The notes under the pieces are model-generated. The model saw only the letters and a program-made list of their open reading frames with translations. It made no database searches and was not told the DNA's origin. A program made the translations under genes and the position numbers. 64,000 nt of DNA from Sagittula marina (lineage in GTDB: Bacteria; Pseudomonadota; Alphaproteobacteria; Rhodobacterales; Rhodobacteraceae), in the NCBI RefSeq assembly GCF_014196795.1, contig NZ_JACIEJ010000001.1, positions 186,001 through 250,000 of the forward strand. The letters run 5' to 3'. Shown one piece after another: positions 1-8,446 of this stretch. Numbering within the stretch: the stretch's first letter is position 1; every line of letters begins with the position of its first letter.

Positions 1-271
1 GCACCGGCCCCCAGACCAGGGCCGCCTGCGCGCCCAGCATCATGAAATGTCGCCAGCCGCCGGACTGGATCAGCCACACGGCGCCCGGCGCCTCCAGCGT
101 GTAGAGGATGGCGAACAGCAGGCTCGACAGCGCCCACAACAGCAGCGCCGAAATCACGGCCTGCAAGGCGAGGCCGGGCAGGGTCTCTGGCGTGAACCGC
201 TCCACCATCCGGGCGACGGCAAAGGTCAGCGCGACAAGGATAAGCGTGGGGAGCAGCAAGCCTGTGATCAT
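1..271 (-). CDS. Membrane protein, 5' part only (runs off the left edge)
   Basis: The reverse strand reads open from an ATG at 271 to the window edge, giving about 90 residues. They begin MITGLLLPTLILVALTF and continue with at least two more hydrophobic stretches (around LLLWALSSLLFAILY and MMLGAQAALVW), so this is the N-terminal part of a small integral membrane protein. A TTG about 12 codons upstream is an alternative start. I do not recognise the family. It is divergent from the secreted-protein gene that begins at 369, so the roughly 100 bp between them should hold both promoters. Confidence 0.5.
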   Translation of the reverse strand, partial: MITGLLLPTLILVALTFAVARMVERFTPETLPGLALQAVISALLLWALSSLLFAILYTLEAPGAVWLIQSGGWRHFMMLGAQAALVWGPV

Positions 272-368
272 GGCAACGACTGTGCCGCCCCAAAGGTCAG
301 GTTTCAATCACCTTGCGCGGTGGACCGTTCCGCTTCACGCTGTCGTCATTTCACAGGAGGAGAATTTC

Positions 369-923
369 ATGACCCGTACACTTATGATGAGCGCCGCTTT
401 GGCGATGTCCCTGACAACCGCCGCCGCCGCAGACGAGGTGTCCGACCTGCTCACATCCGCGCAGGAGGCCTACGCCGCCGGTGACATTCAGTTCGCGCTA
501 GACGATCTGGACATGGCCCGCGCCAAATTGCTGGAGCAGAAGACAGCCTCTCTGGGGGCCTATCTGCCGGAGGCCCCTGACGGCTGGACGCGCGAGGTCA
601 ACACCGAGATGGGGCAGGGGCTTGCGATGATGGGCGGCGGCGTCGGGGCGGAGGCGACCTACACAGGCGATGACAGCTCGGTCAAGATCACGCTGATGGC
701 GGACAATCCGATGGTGGCCAGCATGTCCGCCATGATCGCCAACGCCGGTGCCATGGGCATGAAGACGGAGCGCATCGGCCGCCAGCGCTTTGCCACGCAG
801 GACGGGCAGATGATGGCGCTGGTGGGCAATCGCATCCTCGTTCAGGCCGAGGGCGATACAGAGGCCGCGCGCAGCCTGTTGGACAAGGTGGATTTCGGCG
901 CCATGGCGTCCTTTGGTCAGTGA
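369..923 (+). CDS. Secreted/periplasmic protein of unknown function
   Basis: 184 residues. The ATG at 369 was chosen because a strong ribosome binding site (ACAGGAGGAG) sits just upstream and the protein then opens with a clear Sec signal peptide (MTRTLMMSAALAMSLTTAAAA, cleavage likely before DEV). The open frame upstream of this ATG is not signal-like. The mature part begins with a short helical TPR-like stretch (QEAYAAGDIQFALDDL) and is followed by a Met/Gly-rich middle and a small C-terminal domain. I do not recognise the family. It faces the creatinase gene, with a palindromic repeat between the two stops that probably ends transcription both ways. Confidence 0.75.
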   Translation: MTRTLMMSAALAMSLTTAAAADEVSDLLTSAQEAYAAGDIQFALDDLDMARAKLLEQKTASLGAYLPEAPDGWTREVNTEMGQGLAMMGGGVGAEATYTGDDSSVKITLMADNPMVASMSAMIANAGAMGMKTERIGRQRFATQDGQMMALVGNRILVQAEGDTEAARSLLDKVDFGAMASFGQ

Positions 924-936
924 TCTAAAGGCAAAC

Positions 937-962
937 GTAGGCCGGGGCGATCCCCGACCTAC
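937..962. repeat. Palindromic repeat, copy 1, between convergent genes
   Basis: The sequence reads GTAGGCCGGGG, loop CGAT, CCCCGACCTAC: an 11-bp stem with one C-A mismatch. It lies between the stops of two convergent genes (923 and 974). A near-identical element with the same mismatch lies at 22025-22049, also between convergent stops. It probably acts as a bidirectional terminator or a REP-like dispersed palindrome. There is no strong T-run, so the terminator role is inferred from position. Confidence 0.6.
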
Positions 963-973
963 ACCGCGTCGCC

Positions 974-2179
974 TTAGCCGACGACGTTGCCCTCTGGTCC
1001 ATAGGGGTAGCCGGTGATGTTCTCGTTGCCATTCTCGGTGATGACCAGAATATCGTGCTCGCGATAGCCGCCTGCGCCGGGCTGCCCTTCGGGGATCGTC
1101 AGCATCGGCTCCATCGAGATCACCATGCCCGGTTCCAGCACCGTGTCGATATCCTCTCGCAATTCCAGACCCGCTTCGCGCCCGTAGTAATGCGACAGCA
1201 CGCCAAAGCTGTGGCCATAGCCAAAGGTGCGATATTGCAGCAGGTCCCGCTCGGCAAAGAAGGCGTTGATCTGCTCGGTCACACCGGAACAGCTTGCGCC
1301 TGTTTTCAGCAGGGAAATCCCCAGCTCATGCGCGGCGACATTGGCCTCCCAGATCTTCAGGCTGGCGTCATCCATCTCGCCCATGAACAAAGTGCGCTCC
1401 AATGCCGTGTAATAGCCTGAAATCATCGGGAAGCAGTTCAGCGACAGGATGTCGCCGCGCTCCAGCTTGCGCGATGTCACCGGGTTGTGGGCGCCGTCGG
1501 TGTTGATGCCGGACTGGAACCAGACCCATGTGTCACGGTATTCGGCGTCCGGATAGCGCTTGGCAATCTCCAGCTCCATCGCGTCACGGCCCGCCATGGC
1601 CACGTCGATTTCACGCACGCCTTCGCGGATCGCGTCGCGGATGGCATAGCCGCCCACATCCGCCACAGCGGCCCCGGCGCGGATCAGGTCGATCTCGGCG
1701 GGGGATTTCATCATCCGCTGACGCATGGTGCCGGGGGCGATGTCCTTCGCCTCGGAGGGCTCGAGGAAGCTGTCCATCAGCGCCTTTTGCACCAGCGTGA
1801 GGTGGTCGCCTTCATAGCCGATCACGCGGCCCGCGCCGGTCACCGACAGGATCGCGCGCCAGTAATTGTTCCGTTCCCAATCGGTGTAGGTGATGCTGTC
1901 GCCATGGCTGCGCCGCCACGGCTGGGCCGCGTCGATGCCGGCGCTGATGGTGACGCTTTGGGTCGGCGTCACAACCAGCCCATAGGGCCGCCCGAACGCG
2001 CAATACAAAAAGCCGGAATAGTAGGCGATGTTGTGCATGGAGGTGAAAACGCAGGCCTCCACCCCGTGCTCTGCCATGATGGTGCGCAGCCCGGTCAGCC
2101 GCGCCTCATACTCGTCGGCGGCAAACGGAAGGGTGCGGTCGCCTTGGTGGAAACGGTAGAATTGGGGACGATCTGTCAT
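974..2179 (-). CDS. Creatinase (creatine amidinohydrolase), M24 fold
   Basis: 401 residues, the usual creatinase length. The enzyme hydrolyses creatine to sarcosine and urea in the cytoplasm. The protein follows the Pseudomonas creatinase pattern almost motif for motif: FTSMHNIAYYSGFLYC and FGRPY near the N terminus, then FQSGINTDGAHNP with the catalytic His at residue 231, ALERTLF with Glu 261, and GYGHSFGVLSHYYGREAG and EPGMVISMEPM with a second catalytic Glu. The M24 metal ligands of true aminopeptidases are replaced as in creatinases. The start at 2179 has a good ribosome binding site (AGGAGAG). No sarcosine oxidase or creatinine amidohydrolase gene is adjacent. Related M24 hydrolases such as ectoine hydrolase are less likely given the creatinase-specific GREAGLEL context. 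Confidence 0.9.
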   Translation of the reverse strand: MTDRPQFYRFHQGDRTLPFAADEYEARLTGLRTIMAEHGVEACVFTSMHNIAYYSGFLYCAFGRPYGLVVTPTQSVTISAGIDAAQPWRRSHGDSITYTDWERNNYWRAILSVTGAGRVIGYEGDHLTLVQKALMDSFLEPSEAKDIAPGTMRQRMMKSPAEIDLIRAGAAVADVGGYAIRDAIREGVREIDVAMAGRDAMELEIAKRYPDAEYRDTWVWFQSGINTDGAHNPVTSRKLERGDILSLNCFPMISGYYTALERTLFMGEMDDASLKIWEANVAAHELGISLLKTGASCSGVTEQINAFFAERDLLQYRTFGYGHSFGVLSHYYGREAGLELREDIDTVLEPGMVISMEPMLTIPEGQPGAGGYREHDILVITENGNENITGYPYGPEGNVVG

Positions 2180-2351
2180 GAGGTCTCTCCTGTCGGCGGC
2201 GCGGGGGTGCCTCCCCCTGCCGCACTGGCAAACGAAGGTCCGGGCGTACAGGACTGGATTGAGACAGGGCCGGTGACGCCATCACCGACGCCACAGTGTT
2301 GCGTGATTCCGCCCCCCGCTGGCAAGCCTTTTCTGTTCGCAGAAGGCGAGG

Positions 2352-3263
2352 CTACGCCTCCACGGGCCAGCCCCCGGCGCAAAGGGCCTGCGCAATGCGC
2401 GCGTCCGCATCGGGGCGGCTGTCGTCGATGGCGTGATCGCGCAGCCGCCACCACAGGTAGGCCGCGAAATCCGGCGTCATGTCCTGCACCTGCCGCAAGG
2501 CCTCCGCCGCGCCAAGGTCATGCACCCGCGCGGCGATATGGGCCACGTCGCTTTTTGCGAACATCACGGCAGGTTTGCCCAGCATGTAGCCTTTGACCGC
2601 CACGGCGGAGTTCTGCGTCGCCACATAGTCGCAACCTGGCAGCAGCGCCTCTGACCCGCCAAGGCTGACCGTCAGGCGCGGAAACCGCCGGGTCAGCGCG
2701 TCCAGTGCGGTCATTTCAGCCTCGGAATACACTTCGCGGGGATGCAATGTCGCGCGGATCGGTCTTGGATCATGTTCCAGAACGGTGTCGATCATCTGCA
2801 TGGGCGACATGGTCTGAAAGCTGCGCTGCTCCAGCAGGCGCCCTTGCAGCGGCATCAGCACATACCCCCCAAGCTCTGTCACCACGTCGGGAAAGTGCCT
2901 GTGCCGCAGGTTGCCCATGAGCCGTGCGGCTTTGCGCGGATTGACCTGCGCCGGGTCGAAGGACGCCTGCGCCACCGGCCAGTCCCAGCGTTCCGCGCAG
3001 CGTTCGATGTTCCAGAAGGGCGCGAGGTAGGTCCGGCGAAACGTCAGCCCCCGCGCGGTCGGCGGGGCGATCATGCGCACAAGGCTATATCCGGGGCGCG
3101 TGACGGCCTCGGCCAGTTCATCGAGCGTATCGGGCCGCAGCTCCACCTGCCAGCCTCTGGCGCGCAGCACCTCGATCAGGATGCAAAGGAACCGGGCCTT
3201 GCCCGTCTGCACCCGCGCAATCAGGTCGGGGTACAGGTACAGCCACGCGAGCCTGTCAGGCAC
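2352..3263 (-). CDS. Capsule-synthesis-like protein (KpsC/KpsS-type fold suspected)
   Basis: 303 residues, GTG start. The C-terminal half carries the pattern seen in capsular polysaccharide synthesis proteins: GGYVLMPLQ, a HPR motif (RATLHPREVYS), and a TQNSAVAVKGYMLGKPAVMF segment resembling the nucleotide-sugar binding end of KpsC/KpsS glycosyltransferases. The N-terminal half is not recognised. No signal peptide or membrane segment is seen. It overlaps the 126-aa gene upstream by 8 bp, and that gene overlaps gabD, so all three are probably translated as one coupled operon. The assignment rests on motif resemblance only; a polysaccharide pyruvyl-transferase-like protein is an alternative. 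Confidence 0.6.
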   Translation of the reverse strand: MPDRLAWLYLYPDLIARVQTGKARFLCILIEVLRARGWQVELRPDTLDELAEAVTRPGYSLVRMIAPPTARGLTFRRTYLAPFWNIERCAERWDWPVAQASFDPAQVNPRKAARLMGNLRHRHFPDVVTELGGYVLMPLQGRLLEQRSFQTMSPMQMIDTVLEHDPRPIRATLHPREVYSEAEMTALDALTRRFPRLTVSLGGSEALLPGCDYVATQNSAVAVKGYMLGKPAVMFAKSDVAHIAARVHDLGAAEALRQVQDMTPDFAAYLWWRLRDHAIDDSRPDADARIAQALCAGGWPVEA

Positions 3264-3636
3264 CGGTCTCGAACCAGAGTTTGTACAGCAATTGCACCCT
3301 GTCCAGCCGCGCCTTCTTCAGCTTGGCCAGAAAAACACGGTAGGCCAGCATGGGGTCGCGGTGATCCACCCAGTTGAAGCCTTGCGGATCATCTCCCAGG
3401 ATTTCCCAGCCCACATCGCCGGGCGGCTCCTTGAGGGTGCGGACCGCAGCCTCCATCAGGCAGATCCCCTCGCCGCGTCTCAACGCATAGCGCGCCAGTT
3501 CATCCGCCTGTGCCGCCATGAGCCAGGGCGCGCCGTCGCCGGTGTGCGCGGCGGCAAAGGCTGCGGGCAGGTCGAGGGAAAGCGCTTCGTCCTCCGCCAG
3601 AAGGTCGAAGCGCTCGGAGCTTATACGCTGAGGCAC
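3256..3636 (-). CDS. Hypothetical protein coupled to gabD
   Basis: 126 residues, starting at a GTG that lies inside the last codons of gabD (16-bp overlap); a GGAG sits about 11 nt upstream inside gabD. It ends 8 bp into the capsule-like gene. The protein is soluble, acidic at the N terminus and basic at the C terminus (LAKLKKARLDRVQLLYKLWFETGA). I recognise no domain. The tight overlaps on both sides support a real coupled gene, probably working with the capsule-like protein that follows. Confidence 0.65.
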   Translation of the reverse strand: MPQRISSERFDLLAEDEALSLDLPAAFAAAHTGDGAPWLMAAQADELARYALRRGEGICLMEAAVRTLKEPPGDVGWEILGDDPQGFNWVDHRDPMLAYRVFLAKLKKARLDRVQLLYKLWFETGA

Positions 3637-5093
3637 ACGTATTTCATCTCCAGGTAATCCTCGATCCCGTGGTGCGACCCTTCGCGGCCAAGGCCCGATT
3701 GCTTCACGCCGCCAAAGGGCGCCAGCTCGGTCGAGATGATGCCGGTGTTCACGCCGACGATGCCATATTCCAGCGCCTCGGCGACCTTGTACACGCGGCT
3801 CAGATCCTTGGCGTAGAAGTAGCTCGCCAGACCAAAGATCGTGTCGTTGGCCATCTCGATCACGTCATCCACGTCGTCGAACTTGAACAGCGGGGCCAGC
3901 GGGCCAAAGGTCTCCTCGGTGGCGAACTTCATGTCCTGCGTCGCGCCGGTCACGATGGTCGGGCCAAAGAACGCGCCGTTCAACTCGTGATCCTCGGAGC
4001 CAAGGATCACGGTGCCGCCCTTCGCCTTGGCGTCGGCAATGTGTTCCTGCACCTTGTCGAGGGCCCCCTTGTTGATGAGCGGTCCCAGATCGGTGCCGTC
4101 CTCAAGGCCATCGCCCACCTTCATCTTGGACACCGCCTCGCGCAGCTTTTCGGCAAAGGCATCGTAAACGCCGCTTTGTACGTAAAGGCGGTTGGCGCAG
4201 ACGCAGGTCTGACCGTTGTTGCGGAACTTGCACTGGATCGCGCCTTCGACGGCGGCGTCGATGTCGGCGTCGTCAAACACGATGAACGGCGCGTTGCCGC
4301 CCAGCTCCATCGAGCATTTCATCACCTGATCGGCCGCCTGTTTCAGCAGGATGCGCCCCACTTCGGTAGAGCCGGTAAAGGTCAGCTTGCGCACCTTGGG
4401 GTTCTCGCAGAACTCCTTGCCGACCTCGGACGACGAAGACGAGGTCACGATGTTGAACACGCCTGCTGGAATGCCTGCGCGCTCTGCCAGAACGGCCAGC
4501 GCCGTGGCGCTGAGCGGTGTTTCCGCCGCGGGACGGCCGACAAATGCACAGCCCGCCGCCAGCGCAGGGCCAGCCTTGCGGGTGATCATCGCGGTGGGGA
4601 AGTTCCATGGCGTGATGGACGCCGCCACGCCGATGGGCTGCTTCATCACCATGATGCGCTTGTCGCGCTGGTGGCCGGGGATGGTCTCGCCGTAGACGCG
4701 CTTGGCCTCTTCTCCGAAAAACTCGATGAAGCCCGCGCCATAGGCGATCTCGCCGCGCGACTCGGCCAGTGGCTTGCCCTGCTCGGCGGTCATGATGATG
4801 GCGAGGTCTTCCTGGTTTTCCATCATCAGGTCGAACCACTTGCGCATCACCTGCGCGCGCTCCTTGCCGGTCCACTTGGCCCAGTCCTTCTGCGCGGTAT
4901 AGGCGGCGTCGACAGCGCGCGCCACGTCATCCCGGTCGAGGTCGGTCATCTGCGCGATCACGTCGCCCCGCGCCGGGTTGGTCACGTCGAATGTCTTGTC
5001 GCTCTCGACGAATGCGCCGTTCACATAGGCGCGCGGCTCCACGAGCGACGGGTCGCTCAGCAGGCTCTTGAGATCGGTGGCTTGGTCCAGCAT
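3621..5093 (-). CDS. gabD: Succinate-semialdehyde dehydrogenase (NAD(P)-dependent)
   Basis: 490 residues, normal GabD length. It oxidises succinate semialdehyde to succinate, the last step of GABA breakdown. Seen: the Rossmann entry PWNFPTAMITRKAGPALAAG, FTGSTEVGR, the general-base Glu in MELGGNAPF, the catalytic Cys in NGQTCVCANR, and the EETFGPLAP and GLGREGSHHG signatures. One oddity: the cofactor-binding Lys of the KPA motif is Arg here (VGRPAAETPLSA). The start at 5093 gives the usual N terminus. No GABA transaminase is adjacent; instead two non-catabolic genes are coupled downstream. It is divergent from the hydrolase gene at 5158, with only 64 bp between them. Confidence 0.9.
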   Translation of the reverse strand: MLDQATDLKSLLSDPSLVEPRAYVNGAFVESDKTFDVTNPARGDVIAQMTDLDRDDVARAVDAAYTAQKDWAKWTGKERAQVMRKWFDLMMENQEDLAIIMTAEQGKPLAESRGEIAYGAGFIEFFGEEAKRVYGETIPGHQRDKRIMVMKQPIGVAASITPWNFPTAMITRKAGPALAAGCAFVGRPAAETPLSATALAVLAERAGIPAGVFNIVTSSSSSEVGKEFCENPKVRKLTFTGSTEVGRILLKQAADQVMKCSMELGGNAPFIVFDDADIDAAVEGAIQCKFRNNGQTCVCANRLYVQSGVYDAFAEKLREAVSKMKVGDGLEDGTDLGPLINKGALDKVQEHIADAKAKGGTVILGSEDHELNGAFFGPTIVTGATQDMKFATEETFGPLAPLFKFDDVDDVIEMANDTIFGLASYFYAKDLSRVYKVAEALEYGIVGVNTGIISTELAPFGGVKQSGLGREGSHHGIEDYLEMKYVCLSV

Positions 5094-5157
5094 GGTGTTA
5101 CTCCGCGATTATGCCTTAGCCTGACCATCTAGGGCGGTAAAAGTACAGGACCAAGTC

Positions 5158-5958
5158 ATGACAGACGACCTCTCCGACGCCTATGAAAACGGGGCCTATA
5201 TCGCGAACGCGGCAGCCTATCCTGAGGAATGGGCACGCGCAGCCAGGCTGTACCGCGCCCAACTGACCGAGCAAGGGCTGGCGCGGCTGGACCTGCCCTA
5301 TGGCGATGGCGCGCGCGCGCAGCTTGACCTGTTCCTGCCATCGGGTACGCCCAAGGGCCTGGTCGTCTTTGTCCATGGCGGCTACTGGAAGGCGTTTGAT
5401 CGCAAGACATGGTCCGACCTCGCCGAAGGTGCGCGGGCGCGGGGGTGGGCCGTGGCGATGCCATCATATGATCTGTGTCCCGATGTGCGGATCGCCGAGA
5501 TCACCCGGCAGGTGGCCCGCGCCATGGAGGCCGCCAGCGCCGAGGTCGCAGGACCGATCCGTCTGGTGGGCCATTCGGCAGGCGGGCATCTGGTGGCGCG
5601 CGTCGCGGTGCCGGGAGTGCTGCCCGATGAGGTGGCCGCGCGGGTGGTGGGGGTCTTGCCGATCTCGCCGCTCTCCGACCTGCGCCCCTTGATGCAGACC
5701 GCCATGAACGAGGTGCTGCGCATCGACCCGGCGGAGGCCACGTCCGAAAGCCCCGTACTGTTGCCGCGCCCATCGGCCAAGGTCACTGTCTGGGTCGGCG
5801 CAGAGGAACGCCCCGCCTTTCTCGATCAGGCGAAATGGATGTCGACAGCATGGAATTGTCAGCTGACAATTTCACCTGAGCATCACCATTTCAACGTGAT
5901 TGAACCCCTCTCGGAGCCTTGCAGCGCCGTGGTGGAGACGTTGCTGGGGCTGGCCTAG
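5158..5958 (+). CDS. Alpha/beta hydrolase, kynurenine formamidase-like esterase
   Basis: 266 residues. The HGGYW oxyanion motif (VVFVHGGYWKAF) is typical of arylformamidases and BD-FAE-type esterases, and the nucleophile elbow is GHSAGGHL with its central Ser. A late Asp/His pair (PEHHHFNVIEPL) supplies the end of the triad. No signal peptide, so cytoplasmic. The fold and catalytic class are well supported. The substrate is not: N-formylkynurenine is the family precedent, but no tryptophan-catabolic genes are nearby, so a general esterase role is equally possible. Confidence 0.75.
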   Translation: MTDDLSDAYENGAYIANAAAYPEEWARAARLYRAQLTEQGLARLDLPYGDGARAQLDLFLPSGTPKGLVVFVHGGYWKAFDRKTWSDLAEGARARGWAVAMPSYDLCPDVRIAEITRQVARAMEAASAEVAGPIRLVGHSAGGHLVARVAVPGVLPDEVAARVVGVLPISPLSDLRPLMQTAMNEVLRIDPAEATSESPVLLPRPSAKVTVWVGAEERPAFLDQAKWMSTAWNCQLTISPEHHHFNVIEPLSEPCSAVVETLLGLA

Positions 5959-6058
5959 GTCGGGCTGGGGATACTGCAGAACCTTCATCCAATTGACATG
6001 CGGCTGTTACATCCCTCGCGCAGAGCGTCGCGGATAGATGATAACAGGGGGACACCCA

Positions 6059-8242
6059 GTGATCCGCACGCTTTACATGACCAGCGCCCTCGCGCTGGTG
6101 GCCGGCTCCGTCGCAGCCCAAGACCCAGCCGAGATGAACTTCAACCGCATCGCGGCCTTTCCCACGTGGAAGAACATGGCCGAGGGCGAAGACACGCAGC
6201 GCGAAACCTCGTCCGAGATCATCGCCGCCACTGCCGATGGGATGACACTGGTCTACACCGACAGCCCGCTGGGCGTTCTGGGCCGTATCGACATTACAGA
6301 GCCCGCCAACCCGCAGCCGCTGGGCAACATCGACCTTGGCGGCGAGCCGACCTCGGTTGCCGTGGCCGGTGACTTTGCCATCGTCGGGGTGAACACCTCG
6401 GAAAGCTACACCGATCCGTCGGGCTACCTGGGTGCCGTGAACATCGAGACCGGCGAGATGGTCGGCCAGTGTGATCTTGGCGGCCAGCCTGACAGCGTGG
6501 CCGTGGCCAAGGACGGCACCTTCGCCGCCGTGGCAATCGAGAACGAGCGCGACGAGGATCTGGGTGACGGTCGCACAGGCCAGTTGCCCGCAGGGTTCCT
6601 CGTGACCGTTGGCCTGTCCGACGGCGGGCTGGACTGCGACACGCTGAACACCATCGAGATGACCGGTCTGGCAGAGATCTCCCCCGAAGATCCCGAGCCG
6701 GAATTCGTCGACATCAACAGCCTGGGCGAGATCGTCGTCACGCTGCAGGAGAACAACCACATGGTTGTCGTCTCTGCCGAGGGCGAGGTGCTGAACCACT
6801 TCCCCGCCGGGGCCGTGGACCTGACGGAGATCGACACCATCGACGAGCGCGGCTCGCTCGACTTTGACAAGACGCAGGAGGGCCGCAAGCGCGAACCCGA
6901 CGCGGTGAAGTGGCTGGACGACGATCACTTTGCCATCGCGAACGAAGGCGACATGGACGGCGGCTCGCGCTCCTGGTCGGTGTTCAACAAGGATGGCAGC
7001 CTCGTCTACGAGGCGGGCAACACGTTTGAACATGCATTGATCCAGATCGGCCACTACCCGGACAAACGCTCTGACGCGAAGGGCGTGGAGCCGGAGTCGG
7101 TCGAGGTCGGCACCTTCAACGGCACGCCCATGGCGTTCATCGGGTCGGAGCGCGGTTCGGTGGTGGGTGTCTATGACGTCACCGATCTGGCGAACCCCGT
7201 TCTGACACAGCTGCTGCCGTCGGGCATCGCGCCCGAAGGCTTCGTGGCCCTGCCGGATCGCAACCTGCTGGTCTCCGCCAACGAAGGCGACCTGATCGAA
7301 GACGGCGGCGTGCGCAGCCACGTCATGATCTACGAATACCAGCAGGCGCCTGCGGCCTATCCGCAGCTGACCTCCGAGGGCGCGGACGAGCTGATCGGCT
7401 GGGGCGCGATCTCTGGCATGGTGGCGGATGCGGACGGCGTGGTCTGGGCGGTGAACGACAGCTTCTACGGCTACCAGCCCTCGATCTTCAAGATCGACAC
7501 GACGCAGACACCGGCCCGCATCACCGACGTGATCCGTGTCACCCGCGCCAATGGCGACGCAGCGCAGAAGCTCGACCTCGAAGGCATCACGCTGGACGGC
7601 GAGGGTGGCTTTTGGCTGGCCTCTGAGGGGCGCACCGACCGGGTGATCCCGCATGCGCTGTACCACGTGAACGCCGACGGCGTGATCGAGGATGAAGTGG
7701 GCCTGCCGGCTGAACTGATGGCAGTCGAAAAACGCTTTGGGTTTGAAGGCGTTACCCTGATGGATGGCACGCTTTGGATGGCTGTGCAGCGTGAGTGGGC
7801 GGACGACCCCAAGGACCATGTGAAGCTGGTCTCCTACAACATCGAGAGCGAGGAGTGGGGCGCGGTTCTGTACCCCAAGGCAACGCCGGACACCGGCTGG
7901 GTCGGCTTGTCCGAGATCACCGCGCATGGCGATCATGTCTATGTGATCGAGCGTGACAACCAGATCGGCGAAGCGGCAGTGACCAAGAAGATCTACCGCA
8001 TCCCCGCCGCCGAAATGGTCCCCGCCGCGCTGGGCAGCGACCTGCCGGTGGTGACCAAGGAAGAGGTCGCAGACCTGATCCCCGCGTTGCAGGCCCAAGG
8101 CGGCTACGTGGTCGACAAGGTCGAAGGTCTGGCGATCTTCGAGGACGGATCCATCTGGGCGTCGACCGACAACGACGGTGTGGACGACAGCTCTGGCGAG
8201 ACGTTTTTCTGGAAGGTCGAGACCGAGACGCAGGCTTACTGA
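6059..8242 (+). CDS. Periplasmic esterase-like protein of the phytase-like family
   Basis: 727 residues from a GTG at 6059. That start was chosen because AGGGGGA lies 6 nt upstream, and the protein then opens directly with a signal peptide (cleavage near VAAQDP). An ATG 21 bp upstream lacks a site. The first half is a beta-propeller-like series of repeated blades (DITEPANPQPLG, DVTDLANPVLTQL; LVIVD-type repeats), as in choice-of-anchor-I proteins. The second half (AISGMVADADGVVWAVNDSF, LEGITLDGEGGFWLASEGR, VEGLAIFEDGSIW) is the esterase-like domain of phytase-like proteins. Likely a secreted phosphoesterase; the substrate is unknown. A hairpin follows the stop. Confidence 0.75.
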   Translation: MIRTLYMTSALALVAGSVAAQDPAEMNFNRIAAFPTWKNMAEGEDTQRETSSEIIAATADGMTLVYTDSPLGVLGRIDITEPANPQPLGNIDLGGEPTSVAVAGDFAIVGVNTSESYTDPSGYLGAVNIETGEMVGQCDLGGQPDSVAVAKDGTFAAVAIENERDEDLGDGRTGQLPAGFLVTVGLSDGGLDCDTLNTIEMTGLAEISPEDPEPEFVDINSLGEIVVTLQENNHMVVVSAEGEVLNHFPAGAVDLTEIDTIDERGSLDFDKTQEGRKREPDAVKWLDDDHFAIANEGDMDGGSRSWSVFNKDGSLVYEAGNTFEHALIQIGHYPDKRSDAKGVEPESVEVGTFNGTPMAFIGSERGSVVGVYDVTDLANPVLTQLLPSGIAPEGFVALPDRNLLVSANEGDLIEDGGVRSHVMIYEYQQAPAAYPQLTSEGADELIGWGAISGMVADADGVVWAVNDSFYGYQPSIFKIDTTQTPARITDVIRVTRANGDAAQKLDLEGITLDGEGGFWLASEGRTDRVIPHALYHVNADGVIEDEVGLPAELMAVEKRFGFEGVTLMDGTLWMAVQREWADDPKDHVKLVSYNIESEEWGAVLYPKATPDTGWVGLSEITAHGDHVYVIERDNQIGEAAVTKKIYRIPAAEMVPAALGSDLPVVTKEEVADLIPALQAQGGYVVDKVEGLAIFEDGSIWASTDNDGVDDSSGETFFWKVETETQAY

Positions 8243-8267
8243 TCCGGGTCATCATCTGAACCATGGG

Positions 8268-8293
8268 GCGCCTCGCAGGGAACTGCGGGGCGC
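8268..8293 (+). terminator. Hairpin after the phytase-like gene
   Basis: GCGCCTCGCAG, loop GGAA, CTGCGGGGCGC: an 11-bp stem with one G-T pair, 25 bp after the stop at 8242. No real T-run follows (TTCGTCGTTT), so it is a probable but atypical terminator. Confidence 0.45.
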
Positions 8294-8446
8294 TTCGTCG
8301 TTTGGCGGAGATGAGCGGGCAGGCGTTGTTTTCGTCAAGAACAGGCCTGACAGGGGCTATCTTGTGGTGTGAGGGGTTGATTCACCGAATCTTAGTGTGA
8401 GATTGTCGACATAAGAGCAGTTTTCTGAAATTCGACAGGCGAACCC

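Noticed and set aside
5891-8098. Antisense open frame (735 codons) opposite the phytase-like gene
   Set aside because: Shadow frame: no ribosome site, biased composition, and a clearly real gene on the other strand.
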